Origin: Cyclobacteriaceae bacterium
GTDB lineage: Bacteria; Bacteroidota; Bacteroidia; Cytophagales; Cyclobacteriaceae
DNA: 64,000 bases
Assembly (NCBI GenBank): GCA_016787755.1
Contig: JAEUUA010000004.1
Location: forward strand, 62,001 to 126,000
Direction: 5' to 3'
Part shown: in pieces, positions 44,305-53,851 of the stretch
Position numbering within the stretch: the first letter of the stretch is position 1
How the letters are laid out: the number at the start of each line of letters is the position of its first letter
The notes under the pieces: model-generated
The model's database searches: none
Told to the model about the DNA's origin: nothing
Seen by the model: only the letters and a program-made list of their open reading frames with translations
Translations under genes and position numbers: made by a program

Positions 44305-45297
44305 TTATTTTATTTGTAAAATAATTTTTCCAAACTGATCGCCTTGATGCATGCGCTGCATGGCTTCATTTATTTGATTTAACGGATAAACTTTATCAAT
44401 AACGGGTTTTAGATTTCTGCTTTCGAGAAAATCAAGCATAGAAAGAAATTCATCGCGAGTGCCCATCGTGGTACCATGAATGGATAATTGTTTCCAATAC
44501 AACGTACGGGTCGGGATATCTGGAATGTCGCCTGCGGTACGACCAAAAATTGCAATGCGCCCACCGGGCACCATAAGATCCAAAAGTTGTGAAAATTGTG
44601 GACCACCCGCGCTGTCAATTACAACATCAAAACCACCTGATTCTTTGAGTGCCTGTTTTGTCCACTCAGGGTCTTTGTAGTTAAATCCACCTATGGCTCC
44701 AAGTACTTTTGCTTTGCTTAATTTTTCATTCGAACCGGAAGTAACGTAAACTCGGGCTTGATACGCGACCGCAAATTGCAATGCCCAGAGCGCTGCACCG
44801 CCACCAATTCCAGTGATTAATACTTTCTCTTTCGCTCGCAAGCGAGCTTTTGAAAACAAGGCTCTATAGGCTGTTAGCGCTGCTAGTGGAACAGCTGCTG
44901 ATTCCTGAAAAGAAAGATGTTCCGGCTTTTCAAAAATTTGTTTTTTGGGAACGACTACATAATCGCTGAAGGTGCCAGCATCTGGCCATCCTAAAATTTT
45001 AAATGAGTTACCATGCACAATTGGATTATCGCCCCAGTTAAGACTCGGGTTGATAATAACTTCCATCCCAATCAGTAACGTGTCAGCATCTTCACCCACA
45101 TCTTCAATTACCCCGCACCCATCCGATCCTAAGGTAATTCCTTCCGGAGAATTTTGTTCTTGTTGAATCCAAAGATCACGGTGATTAAGTGCGGCATTGT
45201 GCAATCTTACCAGCACCTGATCTTTTATTGGCTTTGGTTTTTTTAACTCTCTTATTTCAAGTGGTTGACCGGGTTTTGTAAAAATAGCTGACTTCAT
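44305..45297 (-). CDS. Medium-chain dehydrogenase/reductase, quinone-oxidoreductase-like
   Basis: The 330-residue protein has the MDR fold: a GroES-like N-terminal domain (ALNHRDLWIQQ, LGSDGCGVIEDVGE) and a Rossmann domain with GIGGGAALWALQFA. The structural-zinc cysteine quartet is not visible, so it is more like quinone oxidoreductases or synaptic vesicle VAT-1-type members than a zinc alcohol dehydrogenase. NADPH is the likely cofactor. Part of the seven-gene minus-strand operon. Confidence 0.8.
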   Translation of the reverse strand: MKSAIFTKPGQPLEIRELKKPKPIKDQVLVRLHNAALNHRDLWIQQEQNSPEGITLGSDGCGVIEDVGEDADTLLIGMEVIINPSLNWGDNPIVHGNSFKILGWPDAGTFSDYVVVPKKQIFEKPEHLSFQESAAVPLAALTAYRALFSKARLRAKEKVLITGIGGGAALWALQFAVAYQARVYVTSGSNEKLSKAKVLGAIGGFNYKDPEWTKQALKESGGFDVVIDSAGGPQFSQLLDLMVPGGRIAIFGRTAGDIPDIPTRTLYWKQLSIHGTTMGTRDEFLSMLDFLESRNLKPVIDKVYPLNQINEAMQRMHQGDQFGKIILQIK

Positions 45298-45318
45298 GAG
45301 CGAATTGTATTTTGCTGA

Positions 45319-46389
45319 TTACTTCAACGGAACATTAAAATTCCAGTTGTGCGTATCAGGTTCATTGCCCATGCGGATGTCATGAAGTTTTTTCTTTACC
45401 CGTTGTTGAAAACTTGAATTACTATCAGCTGGTAACGAGTAATCTTTGCCTGCAATGTTGATGATAGCAATGGTAGAAACAACCGCAGCAGTTCCTACAC
45501 CAAATGCTTCCGTGAGTGTACCTTTTTCAAATCCTTCTTTCAATTCAGCTACACTAATCTTTCTTTCTTCTGTTGGCATGCCCATATCCTTTGCTAATGC
45601 TAACAATGAATTACGGGTAACACCATCTAGAATAGAGGAGGTAAGTTGTGGCGTAACAAGTTTTCCGTCCAACACAAACATCACATTCATGGCCCCTGAT
45701 TCATCAATGTATTTATGATCACGTGCATCGGTCCAAAGTACCTGATCGAATCCTTGTTCTTTAGCTAATTGGGTAGGGTAGAACGCACCCCCATAGTTTC
45801 CGGCACACTTGGCGAAGCCCGTGCTGCCTTCGGCTGCTCGAACGTAGGTATCTTCCACTTTAACACGGACAGGTTTGGCAAAGTAAGGTCCTACTGGGCT
45901 GGATAACACAACAAACTTATATTCATCTGATATCTTTACGCCAAGCTTCGACTCCGTTGCAAAAATTACGGGTCTTAGGTAAAGAGCTGAACCTTCAGTG
46001 GCAGGAACCCAATCGATGTCCGTAGCAATTAATGCACAAAGACTTTCAATAAATAATTCTTCGCTAATCGCTGGCATACACATGCGTGCCAATGATTTAA
46101 GCAAACGCTGATGATGGAGCTGTGGTCGAAAGATGGAAATCTCACCGTTATTATTTTTAAAGGCTTTCATACCCTCAAAAACCGATTGACCATAGTGAAG
46201 CGAAAGTATAGCTGGAGTCATCAGAATTTCTCCAAAGGGCATAATTTGAGGTTGATGCCATTCACCTTTTTTATAATTGGCAATGAGCATATGGTCGGAG
46301 ATGTGGTTTCCAAAACCTAGGTTGTTAAAATCAACTTCCTTCAAGCGTGAATGGGTTGTCCGTTTTACTTCGATGGTTGCTGTAGTCAT
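45319..46389 (-). CDS. ilvE: Branched-chain amino acid aminotransferase
   Basis: The protein (356 residues) is a fold-type IV PLP enzyme of the IlvE family: QSVFEGMKAFKN, ALYLRPVIFAT, GFAKCAGNYGGAF (with the PLP lysine), and GVGTAAVVSTI are all there. It transfers amino groups between glutamate and the keto acids of leucine, isoleucine and valine. Eukaryote-like length suggests the class II branch common in Bacteroidota. It lies between the PLP decarboxylase and the MDR dehydrogenase. Confidence 0.92.
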   Translation of the reverse strand: MTTATIEVKRTTHSRLKEVDFNNLGFGNHISDHMLIANYKKGEWHQPQIMPFGEILMTPAILSLHYGQSVFEGMKAFKNNNGEISIFRPQLHHQRLLKSLARMCMPAISEELFIESLCALIATDIDWVPATEGSALYLRPVIFATESKLGVKISDEYKFVVLSSPVGPYFAKPVRVKVEDTYVRAAEGSTGFAKCAGNYGGAFYPTQLAKEQGFDQVLWTDARDHKYIDESGAMNVMFVLDGKLVTPQLTSSILDGVTRNSLLALAKDMGMPTEERKISVAELKEGFEKGTLTEAFGVGTAAVVSTIAIINIAGKDYSLPADSNSSFQQRVKKKLHDIRMGNEPDTHNWNFNVPLK

Positions 46390-46457
46390 TTTAATTTTAT
46401 TTATTCCGTCCTAAAGATATTTAATTTCAATTCATTGATTTTAAAATATAGTAGTTA

Positions 46458-47852
46458 TTATTCTAGTGCTTTCTTAAATGAATTCACCGAAAGAGTTATA
46501 TCGGCTTCATTTGTAACCCAGGAGCAAACACTGATGCGAATTACCTTTCGTCCAAACCAAACAGATCCACCAGCCCAACATACTCCATCTTGCTGAATTT
46601 TGCTCAATACGGTATTGGTGATCTCATCTGTATTGCACATCACCATCACTTGATTGAATACGACTTCATTTAAAACAGCAAAACCCTCAACTTTATTTAT
46701 CTCTTTTGCAAACTGAACCGCTCTTCTGTGCATGTTTAAAATCATTTCACTCATTCCTGTTTTACCCAGTGATTTAATGGTGGCCCAAAGTTCAATGATG
46801 CGCGATCTGCGTGACATATCGGGAGTATAGAGCATTCCATCACGCTGTTCGCTATACACAATGTAGTCGCCAACCATATGCAATGCGGAAGTTAATGCAT
46901 CACGATCGTTGCAGAGTACAATCCCACAATCATAAGGCGTGTTCAGCGTTTTATGCCCATCTACTGCCCACGAATTAGCAAACTCGATTCCCTTAGTATG
47001 ATGATTTAACTCGTTAGAAGCATTGGCCCAAAGACCGAACGCTCCATCTATATGAATCCATGCACCAGAATCTTTTACAACCTGATTGATTTCTGTGAAG
47101 GGATCAAAAGCACCGCTGTTCACATTTCCTGCTTGCAGAATGAGAATTGTATCTGCACCAAGGGGGGGTAATTTTTCTACTATTAATCTTCCTTGCGCAT
47201 CAACATCTACCCACTCAATATCATTCTTCCCGAAACCTAATAGCATCAATGCTTTTACAACGGTTGAATGAGCGTGACGCCCCGTCACAATTCTAACTTG
47301 TGGAGCATTTCGTAATCCGTTCTGATTCACATTCCAACCCAATGTGGTTAAAATCCGGAATCGGGCTGCCGCTAATCCACAAAAATTTGCTGCTGAACTG
47401 CCAGTAACAAAACCAGCAACTGTTTCATGGGGTAATCCAAAAGCTTCCTGTAGCCATGACTCAACTACGGTTTCAAGTACGGAGACCAACGGTGATTGAA
47501 CATACATGGCTGAACTTTGATCCCAAAATGTTGCAAGGCTTTTGGCAGCTAGCCCCGCAGGCACAGAACCACCACTTACAAATCCAAAATATCGACCACC
47601 CATTTGGGCTACAGTGGCCGGAGCGCCATGCTCATTAAGCAACTCAAGTATTTCGGTTGCCGGAGCTGAATCCTTTGGCAATGGTTCATCAAAAATAGTT
47701 AGATTGTGAATGGCCTGCGTTGAAGGAAATACAGTTCGGGTGGTTACTTCATTGAGATACTCCATGCCATACGCATGGGCTTGGTTGAATAGGGTTTCAT
47801 TTAACTCAGCAGCTAGTCTGATCTGTGTTTTAGTTTGATGGCTCATTCTCAA
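46458..47852 (-). CDS. PLP-dependent group II decarboxylase-like enzyme
   Basis: This 464-residue protein belongs to the aromatic/glutamate decarboxylase-like family (fold type I). WAVDGHKTLNTPYDCG holds the PLP lysine, and GFVTGSSAANFCGLAAARF and IHIDGAFGLWA form the cofactor pocket. It may decarboxylate an amino acid or act as an aminotransferase-type lyase; similar proteins are sometimes annotated as aspartate aminotransferases. It follows the DinB gene by 7 bases and precedes ilvE. Confidence 0.8.
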   Translation of the reverse strand: MRMSHQTKTQIRLAAELNETLFNQAHAYGMEYLNEVTTRTVFPSTQAIHNLTIFDEPLPKDSAPATEILELLNEHGAPATVAQMGGRYFGFVSGGSVPAGLAAKSLATFWDQSSAMYVQSPLVSVLETVVESWLQEAFGLPHETVAGFVTGSSAANFCGLAAARFRILTTLGWNVNQNGLRNAPQVRIVTGRHAHSTVVKALMLLGFGKNDIEWVDVDAQGRLIVEKLPPLGADTILILQAGNVNSGAFDPFTEINQVVKDSGAWIHIDGAFGLWANASNELNHHTKGIEFANSWAVDGHKTLNTPYDCGIVLCNDRDALTSALHMVGDYIVYSEQRDGMLYTPDMSRRSRIIELWATIKSLGKTGMSEMILNMHRRAVQFAKEINKVEGFAVLNEVVFNQVMVMCNTDEITNTVLSKIQQDGVCWAGGSVWFGRKVIRISVCSWVTNEADITLSVNSFKKALE

Positions 47853-47859
47853 TCCGATT

Positions 47860-48303
47860 TTAATCGATTAGTCTTCGATGGTAATTAACTTGACCCAAAT
47901 GATAACCCAGGTGCATCGCTACATGCAATAAAAAATATTCGGTAGTTGTCTTTTCTTTCAGTACTAGTAGCGGATATTCTTTTTCCAGCTGTTCGGGGGT
48001 AAGAGCCGGGAGTACCTGTTGAATCATTTGAATGGTTTGTTCAATGCGATTCACTAATTCTAGCCTTGGAACATCTTTTAAAGCAAACTCACCATCGCGG
48101 TCGCGAACAAAGCCTGTATTACCCAGTGTAGCTCCGATGTATGCATTAAGATTACCGACTAGGTGCAGGCAGAGATTACCTGCTGAATTGGCGATGCGTT
48201 TATCAATTTTCCAAATCTGGTTTTCATTTGGATAGGACTCTATTTCCAACTTTAACTTAGAAAGGTCTCTGCAAATCAGGGTAACAAGATTGGAAGTCTT
48301 CAT
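47860..48303 (-). CDS. DinB-family (DUF1572-like) protein
   Basis: The 147-residue four-helix protein has GNLCLHLVGNLNAYIG and the C-terminal FLLHVAMHLGYHLGQVNYHRR, with histidines at the positions that bind a metal in DinB/YfiT proteins. Some family members are bacillithiol-dependent transferases; no firm function here. Unlike the copy at 19654, this one is intact. It sits between a GNAT gene and the decarboxylase. Confidence 0.8.
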   Translation of the reverse strand: MKTSNLVTLICRDLSKLKLEIESYPNENQIWKIDKRIANSAGNLCLHLVGNLNAYIGATLGNTGFVRDRDGEFALKDVPRLELVNRIEQTIQMIQQVLPALTPEQLEKEYPLLVLKEKTTTEYFLLHVAMHLGYHLGQVNYHRRLID

Positions 48304-48308
48304 ATTTC

Positions 48309-48779
48309 CTATTTAGTAAGTATTAATTCCATTTTTATATCACTTCTTTTATAGGGGCCATCCAACGCTATTTCGATAAAGCCAAGCTTTCGATATAAGG
48401 CCATGGCTGGATTCAGCTTTGTGTTTGAATAGAGAATTATTTTTTTTGCGTTTAATTTCTTTGCTTTTTCGATGGCTGCCAATGAAAGTTCTTTACCGAC
48501 TTTCATTCCTTGAAACTTGTCAGTAACGGCCATTTTGGTGAATTCATACACTCCATCGCGAACATATTTTAGGGCCACAGTTCCCACAAGTTCTTTTTCA
48601 TAGTGAGCCATAAAGATGAATCCTCCCTTCGAGATAATATGTTCTTCTGGGTTTTGAAGCACATCAAAATCAACAGGCTCCATCCAAAAGAATTTCTCAA
48701 TCCAATCGCGATTAAATTTTTCGAACCAGGGCTGATGCTCAGGTACGTAGTCTATGATTTTGAGAGTTGGGCCTTCCAT
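48309..48779 (-). CDS. GNAT-family acetyltransferase
   Basis: The 156-residue protein has the GNAT fold, with the acetyl-CoA-binding Q/RxxGxG/A-type loop at DKFQGMKVGKELSLAAIEKAK and the C-terminal LYRKLGFIEIAL. The acceptor substrate is unknown. Its start lies 28 bases inside the end of the EamA gene, which shows tight translational coupling. Confidence 0.85.
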   Translation of the reverse strand: MEGPTLKIIDYVPEHQPWFEKFNRDWIEKFFWMEPVDFDVLQNPEEHIISKGGFIFMAHYEKELVGTVALKYVRDGVYEFTKMAVTDKFQGMKVGKELSLAAIEKAKKLNAKKIILYSNTKLNPAMALYRKLGFIEIALDGPYKRSDIKMELILTK

Positions 48780-49684
48780 TTCATGCGTAGTTGATATCCT
48801 TTATTCACAATATAAATCCCCAGGATGGTTATAAACATAGCTACTACTATTTTAAATGTTAATTTTTCACCTAACACGAACCATCCTAATAAGATCGCTA
48901 CAATGGGATTAATATATGCATATAATGAAACCAGCGTCATGGGTAAATTTTTAATGGCATATGAATAACAAGCATAGCCGGCAACTGAGCCGACAAGACT
49001 TAAATAAGTTAGGGAATAAAGTACATCACGTGACCATTCCAGGTTCGAATAATCATCAAATACAAGACTTACGGGAATCAGGAGCAGTCCTCCAAAAAGC
49101 ATTTGAAGACCGGCATTTAGAAAAGGATCTGAATGCTGATTCTTTCTTTTGATCCAAACACTACCAAATGCCCAGCAAATGTTTCCTAAAAAAGTAAATA
49201 GTATGCCGATTTGATATTTTACGCTTGCAAAGTCAGCCAGATGTTCCTGAAAGATTAAAACAATACCTGCAAAGCCAATGGTTAATCCTGCCAGAATCGG
49301 GAAAGTAGGTCTTTCGTCATTACTAAAAATCAGATTGATAAGAATAACCCATACGGGCATGAGTGAGCAGATGATTGCTGCCATACCACTGGATATGTAT
49401 ACTTCGGCCCAGCCAACAATACTAATCCCCAACGTGATCATGAAAAAACCACTAATTGCCTGTTGGATGAGTGTTTTCTTATCAGGCATTTTTGCCTTGC
49501 CAACCATTAACAGGAGCCCAATAAGAATAGGTCCTGCGGTAAGAAAGCGAAGTAACGAAAAAAGGAATGGAGGAAACTGTGTTACGCCAATGCGAAGCGC
49601 CAGGTACGTAGTGCCCCAGACAATACATACTGCGGCCAATGCCAGGTAGGCAAAAATGGGAGTTTTTGTTGCTGTTGAGTTCAT
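48752..49684 (-). CDS. EamA/DMT-family permease
   Basis: The protein (310 residues) has ten predicted membrane helices in two EamA repeats, starting YLALAAVCIVWGTTYLALRIG. Members export amino acids, nucleosides or other metabolites. It diverges from a MocR-type regulator with about 100 bases between starts, a common regulator-exporter pairing. It leads the operon that ends with the flavin-binding protein. Confidence 0.9.
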   Translation of the reverse strand: MNSTATKTPIFAYLALAAVCIVWGTTYLALRIGVTQFPPFLFSLLRFLTAGPILIGLLLMVGKAKMPDKKTLIQQAISGFFMITLGISIVGWAEVYISSGMAAIICSLMPVWVILINLIFSNDERPTFPILAGLTIGFAGIVLIFQEHLADFASVKYQIGILFTFLGNICWAFGSVWIKRKNQHSDPFLNAGLQMLFGGLLLIPVSLVFDDYSNLEWSRDVLYSLTYLSLVGSVAGYACYSYAIKNLPMTLVSLYAYINPIVAILLGWFVLGEKLTFKIVVAMFITILGIYIVNKGYQLRMKWKAQLSKS

Positions 49685-49721
49685 GGATAATAATCGGATA
49701 CAAATTTTCTTGATTTAACGG

Positions 49722-49775
49722 TGATAAAACAGTTTCAGTTTTATTAATTTTGACCAGATCAGTTTGAATTCTTTA
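49722..49775. promoter_or_regulatory. Control region between EamA and MocR genes with direct repeats
   Basis: GATAAAACAGTTT (from 49723) and GACCAGATCAGTTT (from 49752) are related direct repeats with CAGTTT cores at 49730 and 49760, exactly 30 bases (about three helical turns) apart. TAATTTTG (49745-49752) matches a -7 element for the MocR gene. Direct repeats are typical MocR operators. Confidence 0.35.
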
Positions 49776-49787
49776 AAATCGTTTTTT

Positions 49788-51221
49788 ATGGAAACCCTTC
49801 TTAAGCCCGATCACAAATACATTGAAGTCGCTGACCGAATTGAAAAGTTGATTGAGAAGCAGACATTAAAAGTAGGCGATAAATTATTATCCGTACGATC
49901 ATTAAGTAAGCAACAAGGAATAAGTTTGAGTACTTCGTTTCAGGCCTATTACTATTTGGAAAGCAAAGGGTTGATTGAAGCGAGGCCGCAATCAGGGTAT
50001 TATGTAAAGTTTTCCCCACGGCATTCGTTTGAAATCCCTACTTGCTCAGAACCAACCGATGAGGCGCTGCCCATCAGTGTTGACGAAATGATTTCGAGTG
50101 TCTATCATGATTTACGGTCTCCTAATCTTCTATCTTTTTCATTGAGCGCTCCGCATCCTTCGTTGCTTCCATCTGCCAAGTTGAATAAGTCGGTAGTTCA
50201 TTCCTTGCGACATTCACCCGATCATTGTTTAGGATATGAACATATTCAGGGAAATGAAGAATTGCGAAAGCAGATTGCCAAACTTTCGTTGAATTGGGGT
50301 GGGGCATTAAGCGAGGATGATCTTGTTATTACAGCGGGTTGCATGGAAGCACTGTCATTTTGTTTGCGAGCCACCACCAAACCGGGTGATGCTGTGGCAA
50401 CCGAGAGTCCAACCTTTTATGGAATCTTTCGTGTGATGCAAAGTTTGGGTTTAAAGGTTGTGGAGGTGCCAACTGATCCGGTAACAGGTGTGGATATTGA
50501 TTACTTAGAACAAGCCATTACTCGCTTTGACATTAAAGCCTGTTTGTTTGTGCCCAATTTTAATAATCCGATAGGAAGTTGTGTACCCGATGAAAAGAAA
50601 AAACAATTGGTTGAACTTCTCGCCAAGAAAGAGATTCCATTGATTGAAGATGACATTTATGGTGAAATGTATTTTGGAAAAACCAGACCTCGCACTTGCA
50701 AGACGTATGATAAAAAAGGACTTGTGCTTCATTGCGGTTCGTTTTCAAAATCGTTAGCGCCAGGTTATCGCATTGGCTGGACGGCTGCAGGGCGATATAA
50801 AAATAAGGTCATTCAATTGAAGCGAATGCATAATATCTCTACCAACACATTAGCTCAAGTTTCGATTGCACATTTTTTACAGAACGGAAGATACGAACTT
50901 CATCTCAGACGATTGAGAAAAGATTTGCACACGCAATGTCTGCGGTATCTCCAAGCCATTACAGAATTTTTCCCTGAAAATATCCGCATCTCACAGCCGC
51001 AAGGTGGTTTTGTTTTATGGATTGAAATGAAAAAGGGAGACGGATATAAACTGCACAAGCGTGCCCTTAAGAATCAAATCGGCATTGCACCGGGCCAGAT
51101 TTTTTCTGCGCAAGGTCAGTTTCAGAATTATTTTCGATTGAGTTATGGTTTGCCCTGGAGTGATCAAATTGAGAAAGGGCTAACTACGCTGGGCGAGTTG
51201 ATGTATAAAGAAATGACTTAG
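49788..51221 (+). CDS. MocR-type regulator (GntR winged helix fused to aminotransferase fold)
   Basis: The protein (477 residues from ATG 49788; a TTG start 24 bases upstream is possible) has an N-terminal GntR winged helix (about 10-75; GDKLLSVRSLSKQQGISLST) and a C-terminal fold-type I aminotransferase domain with the PLP lysine in CGSFSKSLAPGYRIGW and NFNNPIGSCVPDEKK. MocR proteins use PLP or an amine adduct as effector. It probably controls the divergent EamA exporter. Confidence 0.9.
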   Translation: METLLKPDHKYIEVADRIEKLIEKQTLKVGDKLLSVRSLSKQQGISLSTSFQAYYYLESKGLIEARPQSGYYVKFSPRHSFEIPTCSEPTDEALPISVDEMISSVYHDLRSPNLLSFSLSAPHPSLLPSAKLNKSVVHSLRHSPDHCLGYEHIQGNEELRKQIAKLSLNWGGALSEDDLVITAGCMEALSFCLRATTKPGDAVATESPTFYGIFRVMQSLGLKVVEVPTDPVTGVDIDYLEQAITRFDIKACLFVPNFNNPIGSCVPDEKKKQLVELLAKKEIPLIEDDIYGEMYFGKTRPRTCKTYDKKGLVLHCGSFSKSLAPGYRIGWTAAGRYKNKVIQLKRMHNISTNTLAQVSIAHFLQNGRYELHLRRLRKDLHTQCLRYLQAITEFFPENIRISQPQGGFVLWIEMKKGDGYKLHKRALKNQIGIAPGQIFSAQGQFQNYFRLSYGLPWSDQIEKGLTTLGELMYKEMT

Positions 51222-51568
51222 GGGCCATACTGATGTTGCCACATCTTCATCCATTTTCTTTTTTGATTAGTGTGCAACGTATCCCAAATTTTTTGACTAC
51301 GCTCAACCAACCCTTCTTTTGCTATCTCCTGTATCTCCGGAATGGATGCCGAGGAATCTTTAACAGATGATTCAATGAGTTGATAATATTCCGAATTGAT
51401 TTTTTGAATGGATTGACATTGGCTATCCTTTAATTTTAGCTCTTCCTTCCAAAAAAGAGGATCATATATAACTGCCAGATTTTCAGGCTGGCCTTCTTGT
51501 CCCAAAACCGGGTAAACAAAAAAACTGAGCGGTAAACAGACAAAAGCAATTAAAAACTGGCGTTTCAT
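51218..51568 (-). CDS. Small exported protein, Spy/LTXXQ-like
   Basis: From MKRQFL the protein has 116 residues: a signal peptide (to about VLGQ) and a short, all-helical, charged mature part (FWKEELKLKDSQCQSIQKINSEYY; KIWDTLHTNQKRKWMKMW) that resembles the Spy/CpxP periplasmic chaperone and heavy-metal-sensing family with LTxxQ motifs. The match is loose. Its stop overlaps the MocR stop by four bases on the opposite strand. Confidence 0.6.
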   Translation of the reverse strand: MKRQFLIAFVCLPLSFFVYPVLGQEGQPENLAVIYDPLFWKEELKLKDSQCQSIQKINSEYYQLIESSVKDSSASIPEIQEIAKEGLVERSQKIWDTLHTNQKRKWMKMWQHQYGP

Positions 51569-51664
51569 ACCACAAAATAAATACATCTTGTAGAATAAAC
51601 GAACCCATTCAGCCTATCATATCGACCAATTAGAATTTTTTATAGATGGAAAAGAATGAAAAGT

Positions 51665-51695
51665 CTACAGTCCACTGGTTAACTGTGGACTGTAG
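51665..51695 (-). terminator. Perfect 11-base hairpin after the DUF2911 gene
   Basis: CTACAGTCCAC and GTGGACTGTAG are perfect complements around a 9-base loop, followed on the minus strand by ACTTTTC. It lies 10 bases after the DUF2911 stop and could terminate that transcript. Confidence 0.5.
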
Positions 51696-51704
51696 ATCGT
51701 TGAC

Positions 51705-52826
51705 TTATTTTAATTTAGCAACTTCAGCTTCGTATTGAGGCAAAAATTGTTTTTGTTCAGCCGGCAAATTCTTGATGGCCAAATCCCAGTATTTAAGAGC
51801 GTTCTTTTTATCGCCTACCGCAGTGTAGCCTCGGGCTAATCCTACATTAGGAGTAAATTTGTCTTGAGGATTTTTTTGTGCATTGAACTTAAACACTTCC
51901 ATTGCTTTTTCCTTATCACCAGAAGTTAGCAAAGCCCGACCATACATATGAATTTGCTGAACGGTTGCATTGGGGTCTTTTATTGCCTTATCCATTTGGG
52001 CAGTAGCTTCCGCAGATTTACCCAATGCCTTATAAAGTGCTGCGCGAGTTTGATACGAGTTAAAATTTTCCACTCCAATAAACGGATCGCTTACCGATTG
52101 ATCTACCCACGTTAATGCTTCCTCGAGGTTTATTTTATTTACAGCGCAGAACTGGGCAGCAGTTAACCAGTTTTCCTGCTTAAATCCTATCGAACTTCTA
52201 AGGTCTTCGCGCATTTTATTTACATAAACTTCATTGATGTTAGGAACTTCGATGGTAAAAGGAATTCTTTTCTTCTCCCACCGCAGATATGCTTTTGCAG
52301 ATGCAGGCAAGCGATCCTCAAAACCAAATGTAAGCCATTCTTTATAAGGGGCTTCTATTGGCATTACCTCTACCCGAAGCGCATCTTCTTTCGCATCGTA
52401 GAAATAACTTCCCCAACTCGAAGAATTTTTTGAAAAGATCCAGGTGTAGGCGCCTTCTTTAGCAATAGCAAGAAAGAGTCCGTATGTTCCGGCCTTTAAT
52501 TCTTTGCCTTCAATTTTCACATCGTGCGAAACTGTGAATACCGTATTTTCATTTGCGCCTGCACGCCACGGAGCAGCTTTAGAAGTTCCAAAACCCTGGT
52601 CAATAAATCCGAAGTGTGCTACCTCACCCCAAATTTTTCCGGTTCTATCCGTTCCGTCAGGAGCATGCACATCCGGACTGCTATATGTAATGGATATTTC
52701 TACGGGTCCAATAAATTGGGTCACTTTTGATTTTTGATTATCGCCACTGGGTGGCGTGGTAAGTGCCTGCGCCCACGCACCTGAGGCTATTGTAATAAAA
52801 CAAAGAATAGGAATGAGTTTTTTCAT
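51705..52826 (-). CDS. DUF2911 protein with TPR tail
   Basis: The 373-residue protein has a signal peptide (cleavage near AWAQ), the DUF2911 beta-domain (about 35-190; ITYSSPDVHAPDGTDRTGKIW, WRAGANENTVFTVSHDVKI, LKAGTYGLFLA) and a C-terminal TPR region with LARGYTAVGDKKNALKYWDLA. DUF2911 proteins are common exported proteins of Bacteroidota with no known role. Monocistronic. Confidence 0.88.
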   Translation of the reverse strand: MKKLIPILCFITIASGAWAQALTTPPSGDNQKSKVTQFIGPVEISITYSSPDVHAPDGTDRTGKIWGEVAHFGFIDQGFGTSKAAPWRAGANENTVFTVSHDVKIEGKELKAGTYGLFLAIAKEGAYTWIFSKNSSSWGSYFYDAKEDALRVEVMPIEAPYKEWLTFGFEDRLPASAKAYLRWEKKRIPFTIEVPNINEVYVNKMREDLRSSIGFKQENWLTAAQFCAVNKINLEEALTWVDQSVSDPFIGVENFNSYQTRAALYKALGKSAEATAQMDKAIKDPNATVQQIHMYGRALLTSGDKEKAMEVFKFNAQKNPQDKFTPNVGLARGYTAVGDKKNALKYWDLAIKNLPAEQKQFLPQYEAEVAKLK

Positions 52827-52914
52827 ATTAAGGGTATTTTGAGGTTGTGATGATTATTAACCTAAGCTTAAACGGGTGCAACTCAATTTTGGATAATCCT
52901 GATTGGGGTATTTT

Positions 52915-53817
52915 CTAAACCTTTCCGGTAGATTTTGGTACCAACATACGCAGCGATGCCGGATGTATTTCAATGGTAAAGTTCTGGGTCGGATCCATTC
53001 CTTCACCATCAATGTGATATGGCATAGGATGTGGAAATGAAAGTGAGATTTTTTTTCCTTTTTCTATCTCCACAAAAGCTGAGCTTTCCAATTGACCAGT
53101 AAACATTTTATTAGCAAACCCAATTGCCTGTGCGATGGGAACCTTGCGAATGAAACTTATATCCAAAATACCATCGCATACAGATGCATAAGGTGCTACA
53201 CGCGCATTGTTTCCAAACTGCGATGAATTAGCAAAGGCAATAATAAATGCTTTCTTATTGAAGGTTTGATTGTCAATTTTAACATTCGTTGAAAAATCCT
53301 GATAACTGAAAAATTCTTTTAGGACCAACTTGCTGTAGCCGATAAGACCGCGCTTTCCATTCTTACCAAAAAGCCCCGCAATGTGCCCATCAAATCCAAT
53401 CCCTGAAACATTAACAGAAAGCTGATTATTCACGCTAAAAGTATCTACAGCGATCACACTATGTGACCCAATATATTTGAGGGATTGTTTGAAATTCATG
53501 GGAATACCAAGATGCCGGGCTAACCCGTTCCCTGATCCTTTCGGGATAATACCCATCACCTGTTCTGTGTGTACAATTCCTTGCGCTACTTCATTAACGG
53601 TTCCATCTCCCCCCATGGCGAAAATTGTTTTGAAGTTCTTGGAGGTAGCTGCTTCTCGTGCCAATTCCGTTGCGTGCCCACGGGAGTGTGTGAATTGGAT
53701 GGATGGCTCAAGGCCGAGATTGGTGCAATGGGTAATAATCTGACCCTCCACGTTGGCGTGATAACCTCCGCCCGAAAATTTATTGATAATGAATAATACC
53801 TTCTTATTTTCGTCCAT
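52915..53817 (-). CDS. Diacylglycerol/lipid kinase (YegS/DagK family)
   Basis: This 300-residue protein has the DAGK catalytic GGDGT (69-73) and the following GSGNGLARHLGIP, and the C-terminal beta-domain ending FTIEIHPASLRML. It phosphorylates a lipid such as diacylglycerol or a sphingoid base, with ATP. Sphingolipids are common in Bacteroidota, so either substrate fits. It diverges from the YopX-like gene with 34 bases between starts. Confidence 0.88.
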   Translation of the reverse strand: MDENKKVLFIINKFSGGGYHANVEGQIITHCTNLGLEPSIQFTHSRGHATELAREAATSKNFKTIFAMGGDGTVNEVAQGIVHTEQVMGIIPKGSGNGLARHLGIPMNFKQSLKYIGSHSVIAVDTFSVNNQLSVNVSGIGFDGHIAGLFGKNGKRGLIGYSKLVLKEFFSYQDFSTNVKIDNQTFNKKAFIIAFANSSQFGNNARVAPYASVCDGILDISFIRKVPIAQAIGFANKMFTGQLESSAFVEIEKGKKISLSFPHPMPYHIDGEGMDPTQNFTIEIHPASLRMLVPKSTGKV

Positions 53818-53851
53818 ACATTACTCAGAAACAAAGGTAGCTTGTTCGGTC

